From NCBI RefSeq assembly GCF_003946085.1, contig NZ_RHOB01000003.1, forward strand, positions 62,001-126,000: a stretch of 64,000 nt of DNA. Reading direction: 5' to 3'. The DNA comes from Levilactobacillus angrenensis. GTDB taxonomy: Bacteria; Bacillota; Bacilli; Lactobacillales; Lactobacillaceae. The stretch's first letter is position 1; each line of letters opens with the position of its first letter. Shown in pieces: positions 1 through 7,863 of the stretch. The notes under the pieces are model-generated. The model saw only the letters and a list, made by a program, of their open reading frames with translations. It did not search any database and had not been told where the DNA came from. A program made the position numbers and the translations under genes.

Positions 1-73
1 CACTATTTTTAGGGACAGTCAAAATTACAGTGTCACCTGCATGCCGTGACTTAACTATCTTTTCGCTCATCAT
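1..73 (-). CDS. AbrB/MazE-type antitoxin, N-terminal part (cut by window edge)
   Basis: Only the first 24 codons are inside the window. The product begins MMSEKIVKSRHAGDTVILTV, which resembles the swapped-hairpin DNA-binding domain of MazE/PemI/AbrB antitoxins. Such proteins neutralise a toxin and repress their own operon. Two adjacent ATG codons (73-71 and 70-68) follow a GGAGG site at 79-83. A near-consensus promoter overlapping a palindrome lies just upstream. A toxin gene would be expected beyond the left edge and is not visible, so the toxin-antitoxin role is inference. Confidence 0.55.
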   Translation of the reverse strand, partial: MMSEKIVKSRHAGDTVILTVPKNS

Positions 74-94
74 CAGCGCCTCCTTACTTTAACG

Positions 95-125
95 ACAGTA
101 TACGCTGTAGTCTGATGGGTGACAA
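95..125 (-). promoter_or_regulatory. Promoter and likely autoregulatory operator of the antitoxin gene
   Basis: On the minus strand TTGTCA (125-120) and TATACT (102-97) are 17 bp apart. The -10 box lies inside the inverted repeat ACAG-TATACG-CTGT (95-108). A palindrome over the -10 box fits autorepression by an antitoxin. The hexamers are visible; the repressor identity is inferred. Confidence 0.6.
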
Positions 126-163
126 GAAATTTACCAGCTAGTCCAGGCCCGCAACTACCCTCG

Positions 164-793
164 CTATTCCCGCCAACCATGGTGTTCCCGGTCCCAATCG
201 CGCTTGCGACTACCGGAGACAAACGGATTGCCGGCCACGATGTAACGTAGGGGCCGTTCCTGCCAACTACCGGCGCTGACGCCGACCCGCGACGTGGCCG
301 CAATCTCTTGGGGCTGGCGCGTCACCTGTTCCGTAATCGTCAGGTTGTTGGCACCCAGCATGGTGCGGTTCAAATCCTTAGATTGCAGGCCCAATGCCGC
401 CGTTAATTTGCCCGGCCCATTGGTGATATCCGGTACCGGCTTAGCGCGATGCTGCTGCATGAGGTCCAATCCTTGATGAGGTTCGATGCCCCGAATCAGG
501 ATTCCTTGCGGCGTACCAGCCGCCTGGGTCGCCACATCTAACATGTAGTACCCCCGCAGGATGTAAATGTAAATGGTCCCCGGCGCATCATACAAAGCCG
601 CATTGGCCGCGGTATAGCGACCGTTGAAGGCGTGGGCCGCCGTATCCTGCTCACCCAAATACGCCTCGGCCTCAACAATCCAGCCACTCATGGTCCCCGC
701 AGACGTCTGGTAGATCAGTTCGTGGCCCAACAAGTCCTGGGCAATCTGGGCCGTCGGGCGGCCAGTAAAGAATTCAGCTAATGCGGTAGTCAT
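164..793 (-). CDS. DNA-3-methyladenine glycosylase, Mpg/AAG family
   Basis: The protein (209 aa) excises alkylated purines such as 3-methyladenine and hypoxanthine to start base excision repair. The family signature EAEAYLGEQDTAAHA lies at residues 41-55 and carries the catalytic glutamate. A YIYILRGYYMLDV block and the conserved NGPGKLTAALGL segment follow. Length matches bacterial members. It diverges from the DUF488 gene, with 55 bp between the starts. Two unrelated Tag-type glycosylase genes occur later in the window, so the strain carries two alkylation-repair glycosylase folds. Family assignment is firm; substrate range is not readable. Confidence 0.9.
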   Translation of the reverse strand: MTTALAEFFTGRPTAQIAQDLLGHELIYQTSAGTMSGWIVEAEAYLGEQDTAAHAFNGRYTAANAALYDAPGTIYIYILRGYYMLDVATQAAGTPQGILIRGIEPHQGLDLMQQHRAKPVPDITNGPGKLTAALGLQSKDLNRTMLGANNLTITEQVTRQPQEIAATSRVGVSAGSWQERPLRYIVAGNPFVSGSRKRDWDREHHGWRE

Positions 794-848
794 GTTTTTT
801 TCGCTTCCCTTTCACTATGGTAGAATTGACTCATGGAGATGGTCAAAT

Positions 849-1241
849 ATGGCAATTAAACTCGAACGTATTTATACAAAGCCCGCTGATTTAGACGGTT
901 ACCGCGTGTTGGTCGACCGCTTGTGGCCCCGCGGCATTTCCAAGGTCAATGCCCAACTGGCGTCCTGGGAAAAGGAAATGGGCCCGTCGACTGAGCTGCG
1001 AAAATGGTTCAATCACGAACCCGAAAAATTCCCCGCCTTTCAAGAAAAATACTTAGCAGAACTAGCCGCCAATCCGGCCCTACCAGACTTCTTAACTCTG
1101 GTGGCGACCCAACTGGCTAAACAAGACGTTATTTTCCTTTATGGCGCTAAGGATGAGACCCACAATCAGGCTGTCATCTTAAAGGACCTGGTGCTCAAGC
1201 GTCTGGCTGACCGAGTGCCCGCAGCACGGCTGGCAGACTAA
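849..1241 (+). CDS. DUF488 family protein
   Basis: A 130-residue protein with the DUF488 hallmarks VDRLWPRGISK near the N-terminus and FLYGAKDETHNQA near the C-terminus. Its biochemical role is unknown; the family is small, cytosolic and widespread. I chose ATG 849 because GGAGATGG (835-842) sits at normal spacing and because the extra upstream codons are not family-like. An extended -10 (TGG-TAGAAT, ending at 826) lies upstream. The 3' end overlaps the convergent HAD gene by 47 bp, so the two transcripts are antisense at their ends. Confidence 0.85.
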   Translation: MAIKLERIYTKPADLDGYRVLVDRLWPRGISKVNAQLASWEKEMGPSTELRKWFNHEPEKFPAFQEKYLAELAANPALPDFLTLVATQLAKQDVIFLYGAKDETHNQAVILKDLVLKRLADRVPAARLAD

Positions 1242-1872
1242 GGTCTTGCGTACTGGACAACTGCGCGTCGGCACCCGGTAACGGGTCAACATTGATGGCC
1301 ACAGTCAAGCACCCGGCCGTTTTTGCGGATTGCACGCCGGTCACGGTGTCTTCCAACGCCACGCAATGCGTCGGGGCCAAATGTAACAGTTGCGCAGCCG
1401 CCAAATACACGTCCGGCGCCGGTTTACTGGCCTTTAGGCTACCGGCCGCCACGATGTGGGTAAAGTAGTCGGTCAGCTGGAGACGGGCGATTTCGGCGGG
1501 CGCATTGGTCGAGGCCGACGCCAAGGCCATGGGATAGCCCGCAGCCACCAGTTCGTCCAAAAAAGCGGTGACGCCCGGCAACCGATTAGCCGGCGTCATG
1601 GCGGCAACGTACTGGCGATACAGGTCATTTTCGTGGTCGGTGATGGCTTGCATCTGCGCCGCATCGAACTCACCCTGGCGATTGGCTGAGGCCAGAATCG
1701 TTTGCAACGACCCCAACCGACTCATCCCCGGCAGCACCTCCGCCAAGGCCGTGGTCCACGGAATGTTCAACTCCGCAGCAATAGCTTGCCAGGAGGCCAA
1801 ATGATACTGCCAGGAATCGGCAATGACCCCGTGCAGGTCGAACAAAAATCCTTGAATTTTAGACGTGGGCAT
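1195..1872 (-). CDS. HAD-superfamily hydrolase, beta-phosphoglucomutase-like, altered motif I
   Basis: A 225-residue HAD phosphatase/phosphomutase with a helical cap of the beta-phosphoglucomutase subfamily. Motif I reads FLFDLHGVIADS (residues 9-20), motif II is LASAST, motif III is the lysine of LKASKPAPDVYL, and motif IV is VALEDTVTGVQSA. The family normally has DLDG in motif I, where the second Asp is the general acid/base. Here that residue is His (codon CAC). The nucleophile Asp is intact. It starts after an AGAGGGGG site and is not next to a maltose phosphorylase gene, so a role in maltose metabolism is not supported. A phosphatase with shifted chemistry is one reading. Confidence 0.8.
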   Translation of the reverse strand: MPTSKIQGFLFDLHGVIADSWQYHLASWQAIAAELNIPWTTALAEVLPGMSRLGSLQTILASANRQGEFDAAQMQAITDHENDLYRQYVAAMTPANRLPGVTAFLDELVAAGYPMALASASTNAPAEIARLQLTDYFTHIVAAGSLKASKPAPDVYLAAAQLLHLAPTHCVALEDTVTGVQSAKTAGCLTVAINVDPLPGADAQLSSTQDLSLPAVLRALGQPDA

Positions 1873-1992
1873 GCGCGTTTCCCCCTCTAATGACTAAATG
1901 TAATGCCTCAATTATACCACGCGTAACGTGGTGACTAGCGCCTGGGCGTAAACTGTCCGGACGCCTTTTTATTGCGTCTAAGTTAACGGTAA

Positions 1993-2300
1993 CTGAAGGT
2001 TGCTGATCATCGCTAATCCGCCGGAGGCAGCCAGAGATGGAGCCAGCTGTGTCGACGGTGTTGGGACGACGGTGTTGGCTGAGGCCCTTTCTCAGCCTAC
2101 AGCGTGGGACGACTTAAGAGACTGGCGGTCTTGGCTAGACTTTCATGCGAACCTCCAGCCCGCCCCTCAGGCTGGAGGTGTTCCCCAGAGCAGGCGGAAT
2201 CTCTGGCTGACGCAGGCTCTTGGTTTCACTAATTTTAGTGGGTAGAACCCTGTCATTCCGGGAATTACCGCATCAATGCCACTTTCGACCTCGTCTTTAA
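1993..2300 (-). mobile_element. Structured MITE-like element, copy A (308 bp, internally deleted)
   Basis: This copy is in reverse orientation and carries only the first (module 1) half of the family. It is bounded by the direct repeat AACGGTAA (1985-1992 and 2301-2308), an apparent 8-bp target duplication. The left end CTGAAGGTTG matches the family terminus, and the right end has ACTTTCGACC in place of the usual ACTTTCAACC. Its right duplication abuts the T-run of the minus-strand terminator of the universal stress gene. Open frames across it (for example 2000-2245) recur only because the repeat recurs and are not genes. Confidence 0.75.
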
Positions 2301-2309
2301 AACGGTAAC

Positions 2310-2339
2310 AAAAAAGTTTGGGACAACCTATCCCAAACT
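2310..2339 (-). terminator. Intrinsic terminator of the universal stress gene
   Basis: On the minus strand AGTTTGGGA pairs with TCCCAAACT (2331-2339 with 2315-2323) and is followed by a run of six T. It lies 67 bp past the stop codon. Confidence 0.8.
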
Positions 2340-2406
2340 CCTGTATCACAAATTCAGATAGCCGAAACGCGCGGCGCCACAACTGCCTTTGGTTGTACGA
2401 ACGCGC

Positions 2407-2865
2407 TTAGCGAATCACGATGACCGAAACGTCAGCCTTCTTGCCTAACCGCAAGCCAATGGCCCCAGGCTTACCGTGGCTGGCAAAGTCAACGTCAGCC
2501 CCGCACACGATCAAATCGGGTTGGAAGTCGGGCACGATCTTTTGCAAGATCACGTCGTCCACGTCGCCACCCTCAGCGATAATGGGCCGCACTTGTTCGA
2601 CGCCAAAAGCTTCGGCACGCTTGGCGTAGTCTTGAACGACCTGACGCAAGTGGTCACGTTTTTCGTTGAGCTTATCCGGCATCAGTGATTCATAAATGCT
2701 GATGTCATTGCTTTCCAAGACGGAAGCGATTCCCAGGTGCGCACCATAATCCTTCGCCAGGGTCATCGCAAACCGAAAGGCCCGGGTGGTCGATGGGCGG
2801 TCATCCTCATCGATCGTAATCAAAATACGTCGGAAAAACAGCGGATCATTACTTTCATCTGCCAT
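2407..2865 (-). CDS. Universal stress protein, UspA family
   Basis: A 152-residue cytosolic protein with one Usp domain: an ILITIDEDD first strand, then near the C-terminus PDLIVCGADVD and a glycine/serine-poor version of the nucleotide loop (GKPGAIGLRLGKKADVSVIVIR). The usual ATP-binding G-2x-G-9x-G(S/T) pattern is only partly met, so nucleotide binding is uncertain. I chose ATG 2865. The ATG at 2886 overlaps the GGAGGG site itself. The 5' side holds a structured stretch that may be a Lacto-usp/6S-type RNA. Confidence 0.8.
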   Translation of the reverse strand: MADESNDPLFFRRILITIDEDDRPSTTRAFRFAMTLAKDYGAHLGIASVLESNDISIYESLMPDKLNEKRDHLRQVVQDYAKRAEAFGVEQVRPIIAEGGDVDDVILQKIVPDFQPDLIVCGADVDFASHGKPGAIGLRLGKKADVSVIVIR

Positions 2866-2949
2866 AATTAATTTAGTTCCCTCCAATGGATGATTCGGCC
2901 CTCATTGTATCATATTTGCGGGGAAAACTGGGGGTTAATCTTTTGGTTT

Positions 2950-3095
2950 CTGGCTGGTGTGGAACAATTTTTTCTTAGGTAAGAAATTCAATGCGGTTAT
3001 AACAATAGCGAATGTGGACCACTTCTTGGAATCAGCAACAACAGTCCTTTAACTGAAAGCCTAACACCAGCCTACTCGCAGACTAAGCTTCAGAT
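2950..3095 (-). ncRNA. Candidate structured RNA upstream of usp (Lacto-usp/6S-like)
   Basis: The minus strand has GGCTGGTGT (3072-3064) that can pair perfectly with ACACCAGCC (2960-2952), closing a region of about 120 nt. Inside is a TTTCTTA/TAAGAAA hairpin. Lacto-usp RNAs, later grouped with 6S RNA, are known upstream of usp genes in lactobacilli, so position and long-range pairing fit. I cannot match the consensus from memory, so this is a candidate only. No other gene lies in 2866-3172. Confidence 0.35.
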
Positions 3096-3125
3096 TCTGA
3101 AATTATTCTCCTTGCTTTTTCCCCC

Positions 3126-3152
3126 AAAAAAGGCCAGGACACACGGTCCCAG
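3126..3152 (-). terminator. Intrinsic terminator of the BCCT transporter gene
   Basis: GGCTGGGAC pairs with GTCCTGGCC (two G-T wobbles) on the minus strand and is followed by TTTTTT. Confidence 0.75.
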
Positions 3153-3172
3153 CCTCAGTCAATTTCAGTTAA

Positions 3173-4786
3173 TTAGTTTGCGTGGTCTGGTGACAAGATC
3201 ATTGGTCCCCGGACGGCACGCGGTAATTCGACGGTGATACGCCGGACCACAACGGGTTGCGGCACGACCACCGGCGCTGGCTTGGGTTTGGCCGCCAGCA
3301 TGTGCCAGATAGAATGCAACAATAGGATGCAGACAAACATCAGTGGGAACCCGGCAATCGTCGAAACGGTTTGCACGGTCTTGAAGCCACCGACCATCAC
3401 GATCCCAAAGGAGAAGATGATGAAGACGACCACCCAGATCATCCGATTCCAGCGGCTTGGTTCCTGCCCATCATCCAGGTGCAGACTCGTAAAGGACGAC
3501 ACGATGAAGGCAGACGACGAAATCGTCGTGGCCAAGAAGATGAAACAAGAGATACAGTACAAAGCCAGAATGATCATCTTAAATGGCAACGTCGCAATCA
3601 CCGTGGCGACCACAGCGGCTTGACCTTGGGTATTTAAGATGTGGACCAAGTTAACGGCCCCAGTCCGTTGAAGCCACAAAGAGTACCCACCAAAGATGGC
3701 GTAGAAACTCATGCAGCCCAAAGCCCCGTACGTTAACATCCCCACTAAGACCTGACGAATCGTCCGGCCTTTAGAGATGCGGGCAATAAACAGCCCCATC
3801 ACGGGCATGTAAGACAACCACCAACCCCAGTAGAAAATGGTTTCCTGCTGAGCGGTACTGTCCCCACCGTTGGGCAAGGTGTTGGTCGACATCGAAATAA
3901 ACTTCTGGGCCATCAACCCCAAGCTATTCGTTTCCGAATTTAAAATGTACACGGTTGGGCCAATGATTAAAATAATGGCTAACAATCCCAGCGCCGTCCA
4001 AATGTGGGCGGAACTCAGGCGGTTGATTCCCCCATTTAACCCGTGGAAAACCGTGACCGCAAATAAAATAAACAAGACAATGAAGAGCTCAATCTTTAGC
4101 ATCAAGTTATCTTGCACACCGGTAAGCCGGCTCAACACTTTGGAAATGATGGGAATTTCCATCCCGACGGACGAACCAATCCCCCCCATAATGCCAAAGA
4201 CGACCAGGAAGTCAACGACGTGGCGGGCAATCACCTTGCCCCGACTGTCGCCTTGCAGGCTGGTGATGGCGGCACTGACGCGTTGGACCTTAGCGTGCTT
4301 CACGTAGAGCACGTAAGCAATCGCAATCGTCGCGGGCGCAAACATCATCCAGGCCATGGGCCCCCAGTTGAACTGCCCCAACATGTGCGCTGCCCCATAA
4401 GCGTTGCTAGAAAATGGCTTAAAGCCAAACGCGGGGTGTTGGACGTAACGCAGCGGATCGACGATGGACAGCATCAAGATGCTGGCGTCGATGGCCGTTG
4501 CGAAGACCATGCTCCCCCACTGGAAGTTGCTGTAGTGGGGTTTGTCCTCGGGGTCACCTAATTTTACCTTACCAAACTTACCGAATGCCAGATACATAAA
4601 AAATAAAAAGTTGACGACGTACACCATCAAATAGGCCCATGACATGCGAGTATCAATCCAGTTCAACAATGAACTGAGCGTGGCCTGTAACTGGCCACCG
4701 CCTAAAATAAATAGCAATGACGCGAGTATAAATAAAACGATGGTTGGTACGAATACTAACTTATCAATATTTTTACGCGCTAAAAT
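3173..4786 (-). CDS. BCCT-family compatible solute/carnitine transporter, apparent ATT start
   Basis: A 12-helix secondary transporter for betaine-, choline- or carnitine-type solutes. The family core IFYWGWWLSYMPVMGLFIAR followed by ISKGRTIRQ is present, and the first helix (KLVFVPTIVLFILASLLFIL) is complete only if translation starts near 4786. In this frame a stop (TGA, 4801-4799) directly precedes the AGGAGG site, and no ATG, GTG or TTG occurs before TTG 4717, which lies at the end of helix 1 with no ribosome site. ATT 4786-4784, about 7 nt after AGGAGG, is the best start (537 aa). A degraded start is the alternative. The C-terminal tail is proline-rich and cytosolic. Confidence 0.75.
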   Translation of the reverse strand: MLARKNIDKLVFVPTIVLFILASLLFILGGGQLQATLSSLLNWIDTRMSWAYLMVYVVNFLFFMYLAFGKFGKVKLGDPEDKPHYSNFQWGSMVFATAIDASILMLSIVDPLRYVQHPAFGFKPFSSNAYGAAHMLGQFNWGPMAWMMFAPATIAIAYVLYVKHAKVQRVSAAITSLQGDSRGKVIARHVVDFLVVFGIMGGIGSSVGMEIPIISKVLSRLTGVQDNLMLKIELFIVLFILFAVTVFHGLNGGINRLSSAHIWTALGLLAIILIIGPTVYILNSETNSLGLMAQKFISMSTNTLPNGGDSTAQQETIFYWGWWLSYMPVMGLFIARISKGRTIRQVLVGMLTYGALGCMSFYAIFGGYSLWLQRTGAVNLVHILNTQGQAAVVATVIATLPFKMIILALYCISCFIFLATTISSSAFIVSSFTSLHLDDGQEPSRWNRMIWVVVFIIFSFGIVMVGGFKTVQTVSTIAGFPLMFVCILLLHSIWHMLAAKPKPAPVVVPQPVVVRRITVELPRAVRGPMILSPDHAN

Positions 4787-4854
4787 AAATAATCCTCCTC
4801 ATTTGTTTCCTGCAGGCCAAGCCTCCAGCGGATGGTACTTCAATTAGATTGTAC

Positions 4855-4905
4855 GAAAAAAGCGCGTTTCCAGGGTCGTTATCCGAGCTACCTGTACAGC
4901 GCGCT
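4855..4905 (-). promoter_or_regulatory. Terminator-like hairpin in the BCCT leader (attenuator candidate)
   Basis: On the minus strand AGCGCG (4905-4900) pairs with CGCGCT (4866-4861). An inner ACAGG/CCCTG pairing and a run of six T (4860-4855) complete an intrinsic terminator. It lies inside the leader, between a possible -10 box (TATAAT, 4965-4960) and the coding region. That placement suggests conditional read-through. It could also end an unseen short transcript. Confidence 0.5.
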
Positions 4906-4959
4906 ACCGTTAAATACAAATTGCTTTCGAAAATCTTCTTAAAGCGATATCCAAAATCT

Positions 4960-4988
4960 ATTATACGCGGTCATTTAAATTAGTAAAA
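4960..4988 (-). promoter_or_regulatory. Probable promoter of the BCCT gene
   Basis: A perfect TATAAT (4965-4960) with a weak -35 (TTTTAC) 17 bp upstream. It would give a leader of about 165 nt containing the hairpin at 4855-4905. Nothing else is recognisable in 4990-5097. Confidence 0.4.
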
Positions 4989-5097
4989 TCTTGCTGGACG
5001 ATAAGTTTTTTCTGTCTAAAATAAACCGGTTACAAGCCACGTCATGTTAGTAATCTAAGAATTTGATTAGAATTTAGATTAGTGGCTAAAATCGGGG

Positions 5098-5706
5098 TTA
5101 TTTGCCCAATTGATCTGGCCATTGGGCCTGGGCAGCGGCGTTACCGGTCTCACTGTTGTCAATTTCCTTGATGACGCGCGCCGGGTTGCCGGCAATGACG
5201 ACATTATCGCCAAAGGACTTGGTGACGACGGAACCCGCGCCGACGACCACGTTATTGCCTAACGTGACGCCTGGGAGAATGGTGACCCGGCCGCCTAGCC
5301 AAGCGTTGTCGCCAATGGTAATGGGCGCTCCCATTTCCACGTCATTGCTGCGCGCCATGGCGTTCAGCGGGTGAACTGGCGTGTACAGACCGATGTTGGG
5401 GCCAAAGTAGCAGTGGCTGCCAATCGTGATGGGGCAAGTGTCTAGGAAGGTCATATCGTAGTTGCCATAGAAATGGTCCCCGATGTGAATGTTCCAGCCG
5501 TAATCAAACATGAAGCTGGCCTCGACGAAGAAATCATCGCCGGTGTCCGCCAGTAATTGCTTGTAGGCGGCGTTTCGGGCCTGGTTGTCTGGTAGCTGAT
5601 TAGCTGCCTGTAAGGTCTTGCGGGCCAATACGCGCCGGTCGATCAGTTCCTTGTCGAATTGATTGTAGGGCTGCCCGGCTGTCATTTTTTCTCGTGCTGT
5701 TGCCAT
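5098..5706 (-). CDS. Sugar O-acetyltransferase, maltose/galactoside acetyltransferase family
   Basis: A 202-residue left-handed beta-helix acyltransferase of the Maa/LacA group, which moves acetyl from acetyl-CoA to a sugar hydroxyl. The N-terminal maltose acetyltransferase cap ([18 protein letters not shown]) is followed by hexapeptide repeats, the conserved [20 protein letters not shown] block, and [17 protein letters not shown]. The catalytic His lies in YTPVHPLNA. Length is typical. It is monocistronic as seen. The physiological acceptor is unknown. Confidence 0.88.
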   Translation of the reverse strand: MATAREKMTAGQPYNQFDKELIDRRVLARKTLQAANQLPDNQARNAAYKQLLADTGDDFFVEASFMFDYGWNIHIGDHFYGNYDMTFLDTCPITIGSHCYFGPNIGLYTPVHPLNAMARSNDVEMGAPITIGDNAWLGGRVTILPGVTLGNNVVVGAGSVVTKSFGDNVVIAGNPARVIKEIDNSETGNAAAQAQWPDQLGK

Positions 5707-5855
5707 GATTTATCAATCACTCCTCTTGGTTTCATGATACCACTGTTGGTGCGAGGGTAACAAAGGGGCGGTTAGCTATAACCCAGTGGATACTGGCCGC
5801 CTCCCCAGCGCTTTGAGCTATCAAATTCCATTACCACAAGCTAAGATCAAGCAAT

Positions 5856-5890
5856 CAAAAAAGGAGTCGGGAAATTTTTCCAGACTCCAC
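5856..5890 (-). terminator. Intrinsic terminator downstream of the VOC gene
   Basis: On the minus strand GGAGTC-loop-GACTCC is followed by TTTTTT. It ends the transcript of the VOC-domain gene. Confidence 0.7.
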
Positions 5891-5963
5891 GATTGTTTAT
5901 CTAGTTATTTTACGGCCTACGCTACAGCCGTTTTAGGCCGCTCACTAGCGTTCCAAGTAACGG

Positions 5964-6434
5964 TTAGGCTTCCGTGGTGGCTTCGCTGGGCTGGGCGGGC
6001 AATGATTGCTCGCTGAGAATCCAGGTGATGCCATAAGCATCCACGATTTGTCCCATTTTGCCGCCCAATGACTGCTTGGCAAACGGACTGATCACCTTAA
6101 CTTCTGATTTGACCAAACGCTGATACAGCGCGTCTAACGCCTTAACGCTGGTACTGTCGTCCTCATCAACCGCCAACATCAGTGAGATCAAGGTCGAAGA
6201 CGTCGGCTGCCCCATCAAGGCATCCGCGCACTGAATATCCAACCCCATGATTTGAAAGCCACCGCGCATTGTCATTTTCTCCAGATCAACCGCAGGATCT
6301 AAGCCAAAACGCTCGGCTTCATCTACGGTTGGGCTGACACGGTAAGCATTCGTGGCGCCAAAGACACTCTGATAATAATCAATTGCCTCTTTGGCATTTT
6401 CAAACTCCAGATACGGAATTAACTTTGCTTGCAT
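5964..6434 (-). CDS. VOC-superfamily (PhnB/glyoxalase-like) protein
   Basis: A 156-residue protein with the PhnB-type beginning IPYLEFENAKEAIDYYQSVFG and ending DAYGITWILSE, a single VOC fold. Members bind small substrates or metals; no reaction can be assigned. I prefer ATG 6434, because family proteins begin directly at this strand, over ATG 6452. It stands alone between two intergenic stretches. Confidence 0.8.
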   Translation of the reverse strand: MQAKLIPYLEFENAKEAIDYYQSVFGATNAYRVSPTVDEAERFGLDPAVDLEKMTMRGGFQIMGLDIQCADALMGQPTSSTLISLMLAVDEDDSTSVKALDALYQRLVKSEVKVISPFAKQSLGGKMGQIVDAYGITWILSEQSLPAQPSEATTEA

Positions 6435-6551
6435 CGTCGGTACCCCATTCAATCCTTAATATTTGCTGGATCTAGGCTAGCCCCTAAATCCTTGGGTGCT
6501 GGTTGCCCCCATTAGATAACGTCTACAATCCCTCTAGTTGGTATTATACCC

Positions 6552-7412
6552 TTAATCATCTGTAAACGGTAGGTCGCGTAGGCTGCGGGCAATGTCGGCC
6601 ACCGACTGTTCGGTCGATCGGTGCGTCATCGCTTGGGGCGCTTGGGCCTTGGTAGGCTTAGCTTTTGGTGCCGGTTGCGTGGCCGTCACCGGCTTAACAA
6701 GCGACTTCGCCCCAGATTTGGTCATCTGGTCCATCGTTTGATTCAGTAAATGGTCGACAAAAACGTTGCCCTGATTAGTGGCGTGCCCCTTAGTCCAGCG
6801 GTACTGGAGGTCCGTAAATTGCGGCAATAGCCGATCCACGTCCTGCCAAAGTTCGGCATTGACCAGCGGCCCCGCACTACGCTTCCAGCCGCGGCGTTTC
6901 CATCCGGCCAGCCAGCCCTTGGTCACGGCGTTCAACACATACTGGGAATCCAACACGAATAAAATACTTTCGCGGGTCTGGCCCAAGTCAACCAGGTGCT
7001 GCAGGGCATTGCGAAAGGCCATGATTTCCATCCGGTTGTTGGTCGCACCAAATTCGCCGGCCGACCCCGTCTCCACGTGATCGGGCAACTCAATGCGGTA
7101 GGCCCAAGCGGCCTTGTCAGCGTCACGGACGTGCCCGCCAGCGACGTTGCCCGTGTTGCGGGACCCACCATCGGTATAGACCGTAATCGTCGTCTGTGCA
7201 GCCGCTGATGCCTGGTGGGTGACCTTGGTTTTCGCCTGAGCCGTCGATTTTGCTTGCGGCGTGTCGTGCATAAACGCCTGAGCGGCCGCTTCAGTGGTAA
7301 AACTCTTGTACTGTGCGCCGGAATAGCCGTTGACTTGCTTTTGCGTTTCCGGCCAAGTCCGGTAGATGCCCGGCTTTTTCCCCCGGCGAACCGCATAGTA
7401 TTTTTGTGCCAT
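6552..7412 (-). CDS. rnhA: Ribonuclease HI with N-terminal viroplasmin (hybrid-binding) domain
   Basis: This 286-residue enzyme cleaves the RNA strand of RNA-DNA hybrids. Residues 1-50 form a viroplasmin/hybrid-binding domain (YYAVRRGKKPGIYRTWPE, with YKSFTTEAAAQAF). A linker rich in Ala, Lys and Gln leads to the RNase H domain from about residue 75. The four acidic catalytic positions are Asp81 (YTDGG), Glu129 (NNRMEI), Asp155 (LDSQYV) and Asp220 (NVFVD). A basic low-complexity tail follows. ATG 7412 follows AGGA at normal spacing. Confidence 0.9.
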   Translation of the reverse strand: MAQKYYAVRRGKKPGIYRTWPETQKQVNGYSGAQYKSFTTEAAAQAFMHDTPQAKSTAQAKTKVTHQASAAAQTTITVYTDGGSRNTGNVAGGHVRDADKAAWAYRIELPDHVETGSAGEFGATNNRMEIMAFRNALQHLVDLGQTRESILFVLDSQYVLNAVTKGWLAGWKRRGWKRSAGPLVNAELWQDVDRLLPQFTDLQYRWTKGHATNQGNVFVDHLLNQTMDQMTKSGAKSLVKPVTATQPAPKAKPTKAQAPQAMTHRSTEQSVADIARSLRDLPFTDD

Positions 7413-7801
7413 CTTCGTTCCTGCTTTCAAAATTGGTTTAGGTGTTGCGTTATTTTTTAATGGTTAGATGAAGCCGGTTGCCGTTCGCGTAATCCGCAAC
7501 TGGACCCCCAAGTTGGACGGGAGGCCTCGGTACCGAAATCCACGACCCCCAGCCGTCCGAATTTAACGAAACCTGCGCCCATAAATCGGTTTAATCTTTT
7601 CGCAAACTCGCCCTAGTTTACCATACTTTTTCCCGGATTTTTTAAAATCTGTCATTACCAAATTTATGAATCCGACACCAATACCGGCGGGCTCGCGCTG
7701 ATTTTTTTGCGAAAAAATTAAGTATTCGAGAAATCCCGAATTTCTAAGGTTAAATTGTTTCCATAACTTTTAGATTATGCTAACCTAGAAGGTGTGAAAT
7801 A
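7413..7801. other. Gene-free stretch between divergent rnhA and the unknown gene at 7864
   Basis: No gene is visible on either strand. The right part is AT-rich and holds an inverted repeat CTAAGGTTA / TAACCTAG (about 7744-7787) just before the ribosome site of the leader ORF at 7802. This is a plausible promoter/operator zone, but I cannot place clear -35 and -10 boxes. Confidence 0.4.
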
Positions 7802-7846
7802 ATGACCGGAGAACACTGTTTTTTCCTGCATTTTCTAAATTTTTGA
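7802..7846 (+). CDS. Short leader ORF, Phe-rich 14-residue peptide
   Basis: ATG 7802 follows AAGGTG (7789-7794) at 7-nt spacing and encodes MTGEHCFFLHFLNF. The stop TGA (7844-7846) overlaps the GAGGGGG ribosome site of the next gene. Four of 14 residues are Phe and two are His. The arrangement suggests translational coupling or a sensing leader peptide. No database support is possible here, so it is a reasoned candidate. Confidence 0.4.
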   Translation: MTGEHCFFLHFLNF

Positions 7847-7863
7847 GGGGGTTTTCGTTTTTC

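Noticed and set aside
73-303. 76-codon frame at the left edge
   Set aside because: It overlaps the glycosylase gene in another frame and has no ribosome site; the intergenic part is explained by the antitoxin promoter.
2000-2382. Open frames with recurring peptides such as SRRNLWLTQA in several gaps
   Set aside because: They lie inside the dispersed element, run in different frames in different copies, lack ribosome sites, and are broken in some copies. The recurrence comes from the DNA repeat, not from a protein family.
3234-4561. Plus-strand frames opposite the BCCT gene
   Set aside because: They lack ribosome sites and their codon pattern mirrors the membrane-protein codons of the true gene.
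5786-5960. GATACTGGCCGCCTCCCC near 5790 as another element remnant
   Set aside because: Only about 15 bases resemble the distal edge of module 2; too short to claim.
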